Assembly: GCA_045578625.1 (NCBI GenBank)
Contig: JAZNKN010000011.1
Coordinates: 25,980 to 89,979 of the forward strand
Source: RGIG3009 sp045578625
GTDB lineage: Bacteria; Bacillota; Clostridia; Oscillospirales; Acutalibacteraceae
DNA: 64,000 nucleotides
Direction: 5' to 3'
The position numbers were made by a program, and so were the translations under genes. A model generated the notes under the pieces. The model saw only the letters and a list, made by a program, of their open reading frames with translations. It did no database searches and had not been told where the DNA came from. This document shows, piece by piece, positions 1 through 7,936 of this stretch. How positions within the stretch are numbered: the stretch's first letter is position 1; every line of letters begins with the position of its first letter.

Positions 1-135
1 TGGAACCGCGACTATCCCGCCGACCGCTATTTCGAGGTCGATCTGAAAGCCGCCGGATGGAAACGCATCCGCTCGGAGAACTTCGTCGGCTCGTCGCACA
101 AAAAGATCACGTTGGAAGTTTACAGGAGGGTATGA
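1..135 (+). CDS. C-terminal end of an unidentified protein (partial)
   Basis: The frame is open from base 1 and stops at TGA 133-135, giving the last 44 residues of a protein that starts outside the window. The tail is rich in charged and aromatic residues (ends ITLEVYRRV). I do not recognise the family; the ending is loosely like that of a dihydrofolate reductase but this is too weak to assign. Its stop lies one base before the ATG of the nuclease gene at 137, and the nuclease Shine-Dalgarno (AGGAGG, 124-129) is inside this gene, so the two are probably cotranscribed and translationally coupled. Confidence 0.6.
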   Translation, partial: WNRDYPADRYFEVDLKAAGWKRIRSENFVGSSHKKITLEVYRRV

Positions 136-136
136 T

Positions 137-1243
137 ATGAACTCAATGAAACGCTGGCAAGCCGTTCTTCTGGCGCTCGTTTTGTGCGTTGTCACGCTGA
201 CCTCGACCGCCTGTGCAAGTGAAAGCGGCTTCCCTGCCGCAACAACGACCACTGCCCCATCAACCGTCATCACGATCGACGAGGGCGTAACAACGACCAC
301 GCTGCCCGCGGTCGCCACGACCGAGACATACAGCAGCATCACCGACGACCGTTCGGAGACAAACGAGACAACCACAACAACCACCGCGACCACTAAGCTG
401 CAAGGCAACAAGCCGACCACAGCTGACACCATCCCCGCCTATTCCGACAAGGCGTACGTGGCGCTGAACAATAACGTCCCCTCCTTCTCGGCAGACGAAC
501 TCACCACCACCGCGTATGAGCGGTACAGCGCACTGGACAGCCTCGGCCGCTGCGGCGTCGCCATCGCCTCCTGCGGTAAGGAGATCATGCCGAAGGATAA
601 CGAAAAACGCGGCGACATCGGCGGCATCACACCGTCCGGTTGGGTGCAAGCAAAATACGACACCGTATCCGGCGGTTATCTCTACAACCGCAGTCACCTG
701 ATCGGCTGGCAACTATCCGCCGAAAACGCCAATAAACAGAACCTCATCACCGGCACGCGGTATATGAACACCGAGGGTATGCTGCCGTTTGAAAATATGG
801 TGGCCGACTATATACTGGAGACCGGCAACCATGTGGCGTATCGCATCACCCCCATCTACGAGGGAAACGATCTGTTGGCCAGCGGTGTTCAGATGGAAGC
901 GTATTCGATCGAGGACGACGGCGAGGGCATCTGCTTTAACGTGTATGTATACAACGTGCAGCCGGGCATCGTGATCGACTATGCCACCGGTGCCAGTTCA
1001 TCGGCCGGCACGACCACGACCGCGACTACGACCAAGAAAACCACAACAACAACGATGGCGGCAACCACCACGACCACCAAGACGACTACCACGACCACCA
1101 AGGTCGAAGCATTGGTTTGGATCCCCCAGTCCGGTACCAAATACCACAAACACGAAGGCTGCAGCAATATGAAAAACCCCTCGCAGGTTTCCCAAAGCGA
1201 AGCGGAAAACCGCGGCTATACCCCTTGCAAAAAATGCTACTGA
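137..1243 (+). CDS. Secreted DNA/RNA non-specific endonuclease lipoprotein (EndA/NUC1-like)
   Basis: 368 aa. The N-terminus has a basic start, a hydrophobic stretch and a lipobox-like STAC ending near residue 26, so a membrane-anchored lipoprotein is expected. Residues about 35-95 form a Thr-rich linker. The nuclease domain spans about 105-285 and carries the family core YNRSHLIGWQLS (catalytic His), NLITGTRYMN and VQPGIVIDYATG, all typical of streptococcal EndA-like non-specific nucleases that degrade extracellular DNA. A second run of Thr repeats (about 290-325) leads to a small C-terminal module with two CxxC-like pairs (GCSNM and CKKC), probably metal-binding. ATG 137 is chosen because AGGAGG ends 7 bases upstream. 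Role in nutrient nucleic acid use or DNA uptake is inferred. Confidence 0.88.
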   Translation: MNSMKRWQAVLLALVLCVVTLTSTACASESGFPAATTTTAPSTVITIDEGVTTTTLPAVATTETYSSITDDRSETNETTTTTTATTKLQGNKPTTADTIPAYSDKAYVALNNNVPSFSADELTTTAYERYSALDSLGRCGVAIASCGKEIMPKDNEKRGDIGGITPSGWVQAKYDTVSGGYLYNRSHLIGWQLSAENANKQNLITGTRYMNTEGMLPFENMVADYILETGNHVAYRITPIYEGNDLLASGVQMEAYSIEDDGEGICFNVYVYNVQPGIVIDYATGASSSAGTTTTATTTKKTTTTTMAATTTTTKTTTTTTKVEALVWIPQSGTKYHKHEGCSNMKNPSQVSQSEAENRGYTPCKKCY

Positions 1244-1253
1244 TATCAAAACA

Positions 1254-1284
1254 ACAGGGCGGCAGGAACTTCCTGCCGCCCTGT
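1254..1284. terminator. Bidirectional rho-independent terminator
   Basis: A 13-base-pair GC-rich stem (ACAGGGCGGCAGG paired with CCTGCCGCCCTGT, five-base loop) sits between the convergent nuclease gene and the DegV gene. T-rich bases follow on the plus strand and an A-rich stretch precedes it, so it can end both transcripts. Confidence 0.85.
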
Positions 1285-1289
1285 TTATA

Positions 1290-2138
1290 TTATACTGTCG
1301 CTTTCTCAAAACCGACGAGCAGACCGCCCAATTCGGCGTAAAAACTGCACAATCCTCGGCAATGATACAGCTTGATCTGCGCCTTTTCAAATTTGGAGTG
1401 GATCATTTCCTTCAGTTGCTGAGCCGCGTCTTTGTTGAAGCAGTGCGCAATACGTACACGCCCTCCCGCAAAGCCGAGCGACCGCATATGCTGCACGATC
1501 GTCTCCAGTGCCTTATGTTCACCGCGACATTTGTTCAGCGGCTCCAGATCGCCTTTGTCGCTGGCCTTACCGACCACACGCACACCGAGCAGACCCGCCA
1601 TTTTCGCTACCAATGGGCTGACGCGGCCGTTATTGGCGAGATTTTTCATCGACTCCAGCATAAACAGTAGTCCCGTCCCACGGCTGTACTTGGTGATGCT
1701 GTCACAGATATCATCAAACGCTTTTCCTTCGTTGACCAGCTCCTGCAGCTTTTCCATCATCAGATAGATCTCTGGTCCGGCCGTGAGCGAGTTCAGCACG
1801 AATACCCGACGGTCGGGATACTGTTCCTCATAGCTGCTCTTCGCCAGACACGCCGCATTGTAGCTGCCGGACAGCGTACCGGTGATAGTCACGCAAAACA
1901 CCCACTCCGCATCGCCGAACGCCTCCAACCAATCGTTGGCGTTGGGGCAGGACGTGGAGGATTTTCCTTTGTAGTGCTGCAGGTCCTCCACCATCTGCCG
2001 CACGTCCAGTATGGCATCGTCCACGTATTCCTTATTGGCGGTAATGATCTTCAGCGGTGCACTTTGAAACGCCATGCCCGGCAGCTCCAGCATATCGGAG
2101 GAGGAATCGGTAACGATCTTGATACGGTTACTGTGCAT
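1290..2138 (-). CDS. DegV family protein (FakB-like fatty-acid-binding)
   Basis: 282 aa, the normal DegV length. DegV/FakB proteins bind one fatty acid and present it to fatty acid kinase FakA so that acyl phosphate can enter phospholipid synthesis. Seen here: the N-terminal IVTDSSSDM, the phosphate-side STSCPN (replacing the commoner TSQPS form), TGTLSGSYNAA and NSLTAGPE. The ATG at 2138 is preceded by AAAGGA and overlaps the stop of the upstream acyltransferase fusion, so it is the last gene of a coupled four-gene operon. A lipid-binding protein beside two acyltransferase domains supports a lipid role, but no FakA is in the window and the bound lipid cannot be read from sequence. Confidence 0.85.
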   Translation of the reverse strand: MHSNRIKIVTDSSSDMLELPGMAFQSAPLKIITANKEYVDDAILDVRQMVEDLQHYKGKSSTSCPNANDWLEAFGDAEWVFCVTITGTLSGSYNAACLAKSSYEEQYPDRRVFVLNSLTAGPEIYLMMEKLQELVNEGKAFDDICDSITKYSRGTGLLFMLESMKNLANNGRVSPLVAKMAGLLGVRVVGKASDKGDLEPLNKCRGEHKALETIVQHMRSLGFAGGRVRIAHCFNKDAAQQLKEMIHSKFEKAQIKLYHCRGLCSFYAELGGLLVGFEKATV

Positions 2139-3906
2139 CGTCAGCAGTCCTTTCAGTGGTATAGGTCAGCGGAATGTGATATTCGGATTCATACACGGCT
2201 TTCCAGCACGCGGCGTTCTCGCCCATCATTTTCTCCACGCGCTTAACGTGGCTGAGGCTCTCGTCCGGATAGATCGGTTCGCCAACGTGGATGGTATATT
2301 CCTGCACGAAGAACCCATCCTCGCCCAGAATGTCGGAGTCCTTCATAGTAATGAAGCACGGCAGCACCGGTACGTTGTTTTTGGAAGCAAAGGAGTAGGC
2401 GCTCTTCTTCAGCGGCTTGGGCTTGCGGTAGTTCCACCACATACTCTGCTCGGGATACACCAGCACGAAATGCCCCTCCTGCAGCAGCAGATCGATCGCC
2501 TCCATAAACTTGCGCAGTGTTTGGCGATTGGAGGACAGCGGCAGGGTATTGCAATGCCGCATCAGGAAGCCGTAGAAGCCGGGGAATGAGGTGTAATTCC
2601 CTTCGCGAATGACCCGATAAAAGGTACGGTTCGGTTGATTAGCTGCCTCGTACGCGATCTGGATGGCAAAGCTGTCAAAGGCATTGAAATGGTTGCAGGT
2701 GATGATCGCACCGCTCTGCAGATTTTGGAAATTCTCAATGCCCTTGATCTCCTTGATGATAAGCTTCTTTTCATCGATCAGGTTATACACGAATTTCCGC
2801 GCGATCATATATGCAAACTTGGTCTTGAGCTTCTGACTTACCGTTTTGTGGATGTAGTTGATCTCATCCGGCATCAGCACCCGACCGGGCGGATCCTCCT
2901 CCACGTCCTCGTCAAACCGACCGGCGCGCTCATACTCCTCGATCTTTTTAACGATCTCCACGCGATCCTTGGCACGGCCGGCTTGGTTGATGCGGTTGAG
3001 GTAATTGTCCTCGCGGTTGGTCTCGCTCACGGCAAGCTGCAGCAGCTTTTCTCCCGAGATGCGGTCACGCTCGCGCTCCTGATCGGTATACGCCGCGAGG
3101 ATCGCCTGCATTTCCTCATACACGCAGGTCTCCTTGGCATACCGCCAAAACACGTCGCCGTGACGGCAATCGTGATAATGCCACGGCTTGCTCGTCATAA
3201 TGTAGTGCAGCACCTTGGCCTGCTCGATGGAATATGGGATCTCACCGAAGATCTCGGTGTTCCAGCGCTGATCCAACCAGCAAACGTGATCCTTGCAGAT
3301 GAGATTGAGGTAATCCTCATCCTGCGTCACCACAAAATTATAAACGTGCAGATACTCGATAAACTTATCCAACACAAAATGCAAACGGAACTGGTCGCAG
3401 TTGATAAGCAGCACGCCGGCATTGAAGAAATTGTGGCGGGATACCCCTACCACCTTTTCCACGTAGGTGCCGTATTCGTCCACCTGCACCATCGCCTGCT
3501 CGTGACACGCACCGACGTAGGCGTCCCCGATGTCTGTATAATACAGTTCACTGATATCGCCCTGCACCACGGTATCGCTGTCGATGTAGATGGCCTTATC
3601 GTATTCCGGAAACATCTCCGCGATAAACAAGCGATAGTAGGTCGTCTTGGAATAGTAATCCCGAATAGGCAGCTTATCCGCAATGGAGTGCAGATACGGC
3701 GTCACGTCCTCAAACGTGATCTCAAAATTATCCGTCTGCAGCGCCAGAACCTTCTCCTTCATACCGTCGGAAATGCCGGTATGCAGCACGTACACCCGAT
3801 ACTGCTCCTCGGTCGATGCATTGCGGATCATCGAATGTAGCGACACGATGGTATATTTCACAAAATTATCGTCACACGCATAAAATACAGGAATCACCGG
3901 TTTCAT
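2128..3906 (-). CDS. GT8 glycosyltransferase-PlsC acyltransferase fusion protein
   Basis: 592 aa with two enzymes in one chain. Residues about 4-270 are a glycosyltransferase family 8 domain: FYACDDNFVKYTIVSLHSM at the start and the metal-binding D-S-D at 109-111 (YIDSDTVVQGD). After a charged linker (about 280-360), residues about 370-580 are a PlsC-type glycerolipid acyltransferase domain with NHFNAFD at 405-411 (the H-x4-D catalytic motif), LLLQEGHFVLVYPEQS, and the VPVLPCF block. No signal peptide; a cytoplasmic membrane-face protein is expected. It overlaps the upstream GT8 gene by four bases (ATGA) and the downstream degV by 11. The order suggests one protein both glycosylating and acylating a lipid; the substrate is unknown. 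Confidence 0.85.
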   Translation of the reverse strand: MKPVIPVFYACDDNFVKYTIVSLHSMIRNASTEEQYRVYVLHTGISDGMKEKVLALQTDNFEITFEDVTPYLHSIADKLPIRDYYSKTTYYRLFIAEMFPEYDKAIYIDSDTVVQGDISELYYTDIGDAYVGACHEQAMVQVDEYGTYVEKVVGVSRHNFFNAGVLLINCDQFRLHFVLDKFIEYLHVYNFVVTQDEDYLNLICKDHVCWLDQRWNTEIFGEIPYSIEQAKVLHYIMTSKPWHYHDCRHGDVFWRYAKETCVYEEMQAILAAYTDQERERDRISGEKLLQLAVSETNREDNYLNRINQAGRAKDRVEIVKKIEEYERAGRFDEDVEEDPPGRVLMPDEINYIHKTVSQKLKTKFAYMIARKFVYNLIDEKKLIIKEIKGIENFQNLQSGAIITCNHFNAFDSFAIQIAYEAANQPNRTFYRVIREGNYTSFPGFYGFLMRHCNTLPLSSNRQTLRKFMEAIDLLLQEGHFVLVYPEQSMWWNYRKPKPLKKSAYSFASKNNVPVLPCFITMKDSDILGEDGFFVQEYTIHVGEPIYPDESLSHVKRVEKMMGENAACWKAVYESEYHIPLTYTTERTADDAQ

Positions 3907-4745
3907 ACGTCACCGCACTCCTCTCTGTCAAATCGCTTCCTCAAATACACGTACTCATACAGCACATCGTCAAACTGATAGTACCGAAACACCTGATGCA
4001 CCCGACTGACCTGCCATTGCTTGATATTGTCGGTGTGCGGATACGGCAGCCAGAACAACCGCTTGGAAAAATGCCTTACCACCGTATGCCGATGCAAAAA
4101 CTTCTGGTCGTTGAACCGCTGCGGCAGCATCTTCTTTTTTGTGGTAGAACGGATCAGCGCACTTTGGTCGGCAAATACCAGCTTCTTCGTTTTGATGAGT
4201 GTTCTGGCCTTTTCCAAAATACCCGTTTCACGCATCCGCTTGAGGTTAAACAGCAGCACACCCGCATTGACATAATCCGGACGGATGAGATACTTGCCGT
4301 AGTGGTCACGCGCGGCTGCATATTCGCAATCGCCGACGTCGATATCGTACAGCAGATGCACGTCCCGATTGAACATCACGTCCACGTCAAGATACAGCAC
4401 CTTATCCGGCAGCTGCTCCACCCGATCGGCAAACAGCCGGATCAGGGTGTACGGTGAGCAGTAGGCATCCTCGTTGGGACACTGACTGAACTCCTGCCGA
4501 TACAGCTCGGTCACGTCGATCTTGACCACCGTATTTTGCGGATGGTATTCCCGGATCACCGTCTGAAAAAACGCGACCTGCCGATCACTGACCGGCACGT
4601 ACGACGGCTTGATGTGTGACACGTCCATCGTAAACACGTAAAAGGTGAACGGCTCGTCGGATTCAGTACGCTTGAGAATCGACAGCGCACAGGTCAGCAT
4701 GCCGTCAAACACGCCGTCGTTACCGCAAAACAAAATATTAACCAT
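3903..4745 (-). CDS. Glycosyltransferase family 8 protein
   Basis: 280 aa single-domain GT8 enzyme, a retaining transferase that uses a nucleotide sugar. The N-terminus (MVNILFCGNDGVFDGMLTCA) and the YLDVDVMFNRD segment with the D-x-D metal site are diagnostic, and YVNAGVLLFN matches the conserved NAGV block. ATG 4745 follows GAGGG by five bases. The gene overlaps the upstream acyltransferase by eight bases and the downstream GT8-PlsC fusion by four, so translation of all is likely coupled. The C-terminal 50 residues are basic and may contact membrane lipids. Sugar donor and acceptor cannot be told from sequence. Confidence 0.85.
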   Translation of the reverse strand: MVNILFCGNDGVFDGMLTCALSILKRTESDEPFTFYVFTMDVSHIKPSYVPVSDRQVAFFQTVIREYHPQNTVVKIDVTELYRQEFSQCPNEDAYCSPYTLIRLFADRVEQLPDKVLYLDVDVMFNRDVHLLYDIDVGDCEYAAARDHYGKYLIRPDYVNAGVLLFNLKRMRETGILEKARTLIKTKKLVFADQSALIRSTTKKKMLPQRFNDQKFLHRHTVVRHFSKRLFWLPYPHTDNIKQWQVSRVHQVFRYYQFDDVLYEYVYLRKRFDREECGDV

Positions 4746-5523
4746 GATTACCCTCTCGCTTTATATACCGGATCTGTACGACGGTGGACAGCTTGGCCCG
4801 CTCGCACATACAGTCATAGACCTGATCCCTGAGCTTCCGTTTCTGATCCTTTGCCGACAGCGCGGTGTCTGGGAAAAACGGCCCGTCCACGTAGGTAACG
4901 ATTCGCGGCTTTTTCGACCATCGACGCTTTTGGTACGTGTTGGTAAAGCAAAACACCGGTGCCGCCAGCTTGACCGGATACGCAAAGGACACGTCGGTAA
5001 AGGGACGGATCTTGGTGTAGAACGGCCAGATGTGCGCCTCCGGATATACCACCACCGCGTGTCTTTGAGCAATGCGCTTTTCAATGGCGTGGATGAAATT
5101 GCGGTAGGCAGTCATATCGTCCGGCAGCGGCAGCGCCCCCAGCGACGGTGTCACGCGGCCGAGATACGGCATCGACACGTTGTTGGGATGCACGATCACG
5201 TAGTTATCCTTGGGAATGTTCAGCATATTGGGGATCAGCGCATCACCGATATCCTGCGTGTGGTTGCCGTACATAAAGTATCCGACACGCTTATATTTCC
5301 CAAATACCCGCTTACCCACGATCTTATGATGAAATACCACCTTGGTGTAGACGTAGGCGATCGGCGTGGCGATCATCCGATACCAGAAAAAGTGCGTGAA
5401 CTTTTTAAGCAGCGACTCGTGGATATACGTGTAATTGCCATCGATCCGCTTCGGCGTGATCTGTGTCAGCGAGAATTCGTCATTCAGTTCATCGTCGTAA
5501 TAAATGACCGTCCGTTTGTCCAC
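4738..5523 (-). CDS. PlsC-like lysophospholipid acyltransferase family protein
   Basis: 261 aa from GTG 5523, which has GGGAGG seven bases upstream; a TTG at 5538 is possible but lacks a site. The protein resembles 1-acyl-glycerol-phosphate acyltransferases: YGNHTQDIGDA in the motif I region, SLGALPLPDD for motif II, HAVVVYPEAHIWP for motif III and a later LAAPVFCF for motif IV. In motif I the His and the Asp in the expected place are five residues apart rather than four, which is unlike the PlsC domain of the neighbouring fusion and may mark a divergent subfamily. It is the first gene of the operon, 23 nt or so after the predicted transcription start. Confidence 0.8.
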   Translation of the reverse strand: MDKRTVIYYDDELNDEFSLTQITPKRIDGNYTYIHESLLKKFTHFFWYRMIATPIAYVYTKVVFHHKIVGKRVFGKYKRVGYFMYGNHTQDIGDALIPNMLNIPKDNYVIVHPNNVSMPYLGRVTPSLGALPLPDDMTAYRNFIHAIEKRIAQRHAVVVYPEAHIWPFYTKIRPFTDVSFAYPVKLAAPVFCFTNTYQKRRWSKKPRIVTYVDGPFFPDTALSAKDQKRKLRDQVYDCMCERAKLSTVVQIRYIKREGNHG

Positions 5524-5552
5524 GACCACACCTCCCAAAAGCCCTGCATCCC

Positions 5553-5581
5553 AGTATACGTGTTCCTTTTATAAAACTCAA
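5553..5581 (-). promoter_or_regulatory. Promoter of the acyltransferase/GT8/degV operon
   Basis: On the minus strand: -35 TTGAGT (5576-5581), 17-base spacer, -10 TATACT (5553-5558). Transcription would start near 5546, about 20 bases before the GTG start at 5523. The spacer and -35 are AT-rich inside a GC-rich intergenic region. The remaining stretch up to 5677 holds short inverted repeats but no gene. Confidence 0.75.
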
Positions 5582-5677
5582 CCTACGATCCGTTCCGTCG
5601 GGTATACTGCGGCGATACCGCCGAGTAGAGTGTTCTCTCCTCTATTCTACGAGTAGGAGAGTGCCGGTATACAAACC

Positions 5678-5704
5678 AAAAGGCTGCCATTTCGGCAGCC
5701 TTTT
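5678..5704 (-). terminator. Terminator of the marR-degV-HAD operon
   Basis: Stem AAAAGGCTGCC/GGCAGCCTTTT with a four- to five-base loop lies directly after the HAD gene stop, followed by a T-rich run on the minus strand. Confidence 0.8.
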
Positions 5705-5705
5705 G

Positions 5706-6416
5706 TTATACCTGCGCCTTCACAAATGCCAACAGCTCTGCAAACCCGCCGTGTGGGTAGATCGAGATGTCCACTCCGCCCTTGTTGATGAGGTGATCCG
5801 TCAGAAGAAACACCTGCATCCCCAACGACGAAGCCACCATGTCGTCGCCCACGTCGTTACCGACCATCAGGCACTCCTCCGGTGCAACACCCATCCGCTC
5901 GGCCACCTCCCGAAAATACATCGGGTTCGGCTTGGAACAGCCGATGTTTTCGTAGGTGGTATACAGTTCGAAATCCTCCGGCGTCAGACCGGCCCAACGC
6001 ATGCGACTCTCGGTCGCCACCGCGGGAAAGATCGGGTTGGTCGCCAAGGCCACCCGCAATCCGAACGCCTTGACAGCACGCACCGTTTCGGCCGCCTGCG
6101 GATCGTACCCGCACACATCCTGCACCGCTTGAAAATCGGTGCGGTAGTATTCGTCAAACAACGGCAGATCATCACGCGCCTGCTCACCCAGCAGCGAGGC
6201 GAACACGTCCCAAAACACCGCCTCGTTGTTTTTCTCTCCGGTGTTTTTGATCATCGCCGTCGTACCGGCCCAGATCGCGTCGATGAGTGCCTTGGGGTCA
6301 TAGCCGTGCGGCGCCAACTTTTTAACCAGCAGACCGAAATAGGCTTTGACAAATTCATCCTGATCCATCGGCAGCAGCGTGCCGTCCAGATCAAACAGAA
6401 CCACCTTCAGACTCAC
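5706..6416 (-). CDS. HAD superfamily hydrolase
   Basis: 236 aa from GTG 6416 (AAGGAG eight bases upstream); an earlier GTG at 6425 overlaps the degV stop but has poor spacing. HAD motif I is VVLFDLDGTLLPMD with both catalytic aspartates, motif II is ALATNP near residue 110, the lysine of motif III is in GCSKPNP and motif IV is MVGNDVGDD, so the active site is complete. The long helical cap between motif I and II (about residues 15-90) is of the C1 type used on small phosphorylated metabolites. The substrate is not known. It is the last gene of the marR-degV operon; a link to lipid phosphate turnover would be speculation. Confidence 0.82.
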   Translation of the reverse strand: MSLKVVLFDLDGTLLPMDQDEFVKAYFGLLVKKLAPHGYDPKALIDAIWAGTTAMIKNTGEKNNEAVFWDVFASLLGEQARDDLPLFDEYYRTDFQAVQDVCGYDPQAAETVRAVKAFGLRVALATNPIFPAVATESRMRWAGLTPEDFELYTTYENIGCSKPNPMYFREVAERMGVAPEECLMVGNDVGDDMVASSLGMQVFLLTDHLINKGGVDISIYPHGGFAELLAFVKAQV

Positions 6417-6421
6417 GGCTA

Positions 6422-7273
6422 TCACTCCTTATTTTTCGCAAAGAATGCCGCCGCGATCGCGCCCGGACCGGCGTGCGTACCGATCACGCTGCCGATCACC
6501 GCCGTGTGCAGCTCATCCGTAGCGTTCTGCCACAGCACAGCACTGTCCTCGATATACTTTTTCAGCAACAGATCGCTCAGACCGGTGTAACCCAACAGCA
6601 GCGGCTTGTCAAAATCCACGCCGCCCGCTTTTTCGATCTCGGTCACCAACAGGTTGTTGCCCTGCTTGGAGCCGCGCGCCTTACCCAGCATCTGCACCTC
6701 GCCGTCCTCCAGACAAATGACCGGCTTGATGGAAAGCAACCCGCCGGCAAACGCGACTGTCTTGGAGATACGACCTCCGCGCTTGAGATACTCCAGCGTA
6801 TCCAGCAATGCGATCACGCGAATGTTCATGCTCTCCTCGGTCAGTCGCTCCGCGATCGCCGCCGCACACAGTCCCTCGTCAACCAGCTGCAGCGCCATCT
6901 CCACCAGAATACCGGTGCCGATCGCCGCGGACAGGCTATCCACAACGTAGATCCCCGGATAATCCTCCGAGGCAATGACCGCACTCTGATACGTGCCGGA
7001 CAGCTTGGAGGACAAAGTCAGCACCACTGCTGTGTCGCCGTCATCCACCACCTTGCGAAATGCGCGAGCGAAAGCGCTCGGTGTCGCCTGACTGGTGCTG
7101 GGCAGCTTGTCGCTTTCAATCAACTTCTCATAGAACTGCTTATGATCGATGGTAACACCGTCGATAAACTCCTCCTCACCGAAATGCACCGTCAACGGAA
7201 CGACCGTCAGCCGCTCCTTCACCTGTGCGGCCACATCCGCGGTGGAATCCACAATAATACGTACTCCCATCAT
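6422..7273 (-). CDS. DegV family protein (FakB-like), second copy
   Basis: 283 aa. Clear DegV fold motifs: RIIVDSTADV at the start, LPSTSQATPSAF (phosphate-binding TSQ region), LSSKLSGTYQSA and VVDSLSAAIGTG, all closer to classical FakB proteins than the copy at 1290-2138. It probably binds a fatty acid and supplies it to a FakA kinase elsewhere in the genome. Two adjacent ATG codons (7273 and 7270) follow GGAGACGAA; either may be used. The gene lies 40 bases after the MarR regulator and overlaps the HAD gene start region, so the three form one transcript under MarR control. Confidence 0.88.
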   Translation of the reverse strand: MMGVRIIVDSTADVAAQVKERLTVVPLTVHFGEEEFIDGVTIDHKQFYEKLIESDKLPSTSQATPSAFARAFRKVVDDGDTAVVLTLSSKLSGTYQSAVIASEDYPGIYVVDSLSAAIGTGILVEMALQLVDEGLCAAAIAERLTEESMNIRVIALLDTLEYLKRGGRISKTVAFAGGLLSIKPVICLEDGEVQMLGKARGSKQGNNLLVTEIEKAGGVDFDKPLLLGYTGLSDLLLKKYIEDSAVLWQNATDELHTAVIGSVIGTHAGPGAIAAAFFAKNKE

Positions 7274-7313
7274 TTCGTCTCCTTTACATCTTGTCGCACA
7301 AGGCTCATAAAAT

Positions 7314-7769
7314 TCATTTCTCCGGAAGCCCCTCTCGGCTCAGCTCGCGCAGGTTACCGGAGATCAGCTCCAACGCTTCATAAAATACCGCGCGTTTCTC
7401 ATCGGTCAAGCCGCGTCCGGCGACCTCGACTGCCACACGCGCCCGCTCACGAACGTGCTCCGCAGCACGTTTGCCCTCCTCGGTCAGCTTCAGCACACCG
7501 CGATACAGATTTTGATTGATGCCCTGCTTTGTTACAAGGCCCTTCGTCTCCATGATCGACATCATACGGGACACGTCCGCCTTATCCTTACCGCAAAGCT
7601 CGCACAACTGCGGCGCGGTCACACCCCCGTCATAACGGTACAAGGTAGTCAGATAGATCGCATGCGAGCCTTTCAGCCCATACTTCGCCATTTCGTCCGC
7701 AGCCAACTTGTGCCAACAGCGGGAGATCTCCGCGATCGCCACCGAAAACCGTTCAAACCGATCGACCAT
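7314..7769 (-). CDS. MarR family transcriptional regulator
   Basis: 151 aa from ATG 7769, which has AGAGGG at good spacing; the longer reading from 7817 crosses the operator and is not expected. The winged helix spans about residues 35-105: GGVTAPQLCELCGKDKADVSRMMSIMETKGLV is the recognition helix region and LKLTEEGKRAAE the wing, flanked by dimerisation helices. MarR proteins act as dimers on palindromes and often repress their own operon. Two operator-like boxes around its own promoter support autoregulation. The neighbouring FakB-like gene raises the possibility that an acyl compound is the effector, as for FabT, but this is inference. Confidence 0.88.
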   Translation of the reverse strand: MVDRFERFSVAIAEISRCWHKLAADEMAKYGLKGSHAIYLTTLYRYDGGVTAPQLCELCGKDKADVSRMMSIMETKGLVTKQGINQNLYRGVLKLTEEGKRAAEHVRERARVAVEVAGRGLTDEKRAVFYEALELISGNLRELSREGLPEK

Positions 7770-7794
7770 CGTGTTCCCTCTTTTCCATAAAAAT

Positions 7795-7822
7795 ACGAGA
7801 CGTTGATTTCTCAACATCTCGT
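7795..7822. promoter_or_regulatory. Inverted repeat at the marR transcription start (probable MarR operator 1)
   Basis: A 12-4-12 inverted repeat, ACGAGACGTTGA / TCAACATCTCGT with one mismatch. Its core 7800-7817 (ACGTTGATTTCTCAACAT) covers the predicted start site (about 7816) just downstream of the -10 box, where a bound repressor would block transcription. Confidence 0.7.
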
Positions 7823-7851
7823 ATTATACACGCCACACGTTGCTTTGTCAA
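7823..7851 (-). promoter_or_regulatory. Consensus promoter of the marR-degV-HAD operon
   Basis: On the minus strand -35 TTGACA (7846-7851), 17-base spacer and -10 TATAAT (7823-7828): a perfect sigma-A match. The stop codon of the ATPase remnant lies inside the -35 box, so the promoter sits directly against decayed sequence. Confidence 0.9.
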
Positions 7852-7854
7852 CAT
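7837..7854. promoter_or_regulatory. Second MarR-operator-like box over the -35
   Basis: ACGTTGCTTTGTCAACAT matches box 1 (ACGTTGATTTCTCAACAT) at 16 of 18 positions. The boxes are 37 bases apart start to start and bracket the -10 element. The shared TTG-N6-CAA pattern suggests two dimer sites of the MarR protein. Confidence 0.6.
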
Positions 7855-7934
7855 CTTTTTCCCCACTTCAACAGCAACGCTGCGTTGAGGATGACCGCGA
7901 TCGAGCCACCGTTATGCAGCAGTGCGCCGGCACC
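7848..7934 (-). pseudogene. C-terminal remnant of a heavy-metal P-type ATPase
   Basis: Reading the minus strand from 7934 to the stop at 7848 gives about 28 residues containing ALLHNGGSIAVILNAALLL, the last membrane segment and tail shared by HMA-type (Cu/Cd/Zn) P1B ATPases. Nothing upstream on this strand continues the protein; plus-strand GH3 sequence begins at about 7937. This is therefore a 3-prime scrap left by a deletion or rearrangement. Confidence 0.65.
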
Positions 7935-7936
7935 TC

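Noticed and set aside
970..1110. ACGACC-type repeats in the nuclease gene considered as a CRISPR or tandem repeat
   Set aside because: They are coding Thr codons in frame, without unique spacers.
4021..4275. Plus-strand frames over the GT8 operon
   Set aside because: Shadow frames without start signals across overlapping minus-strand genes with clear protein families.
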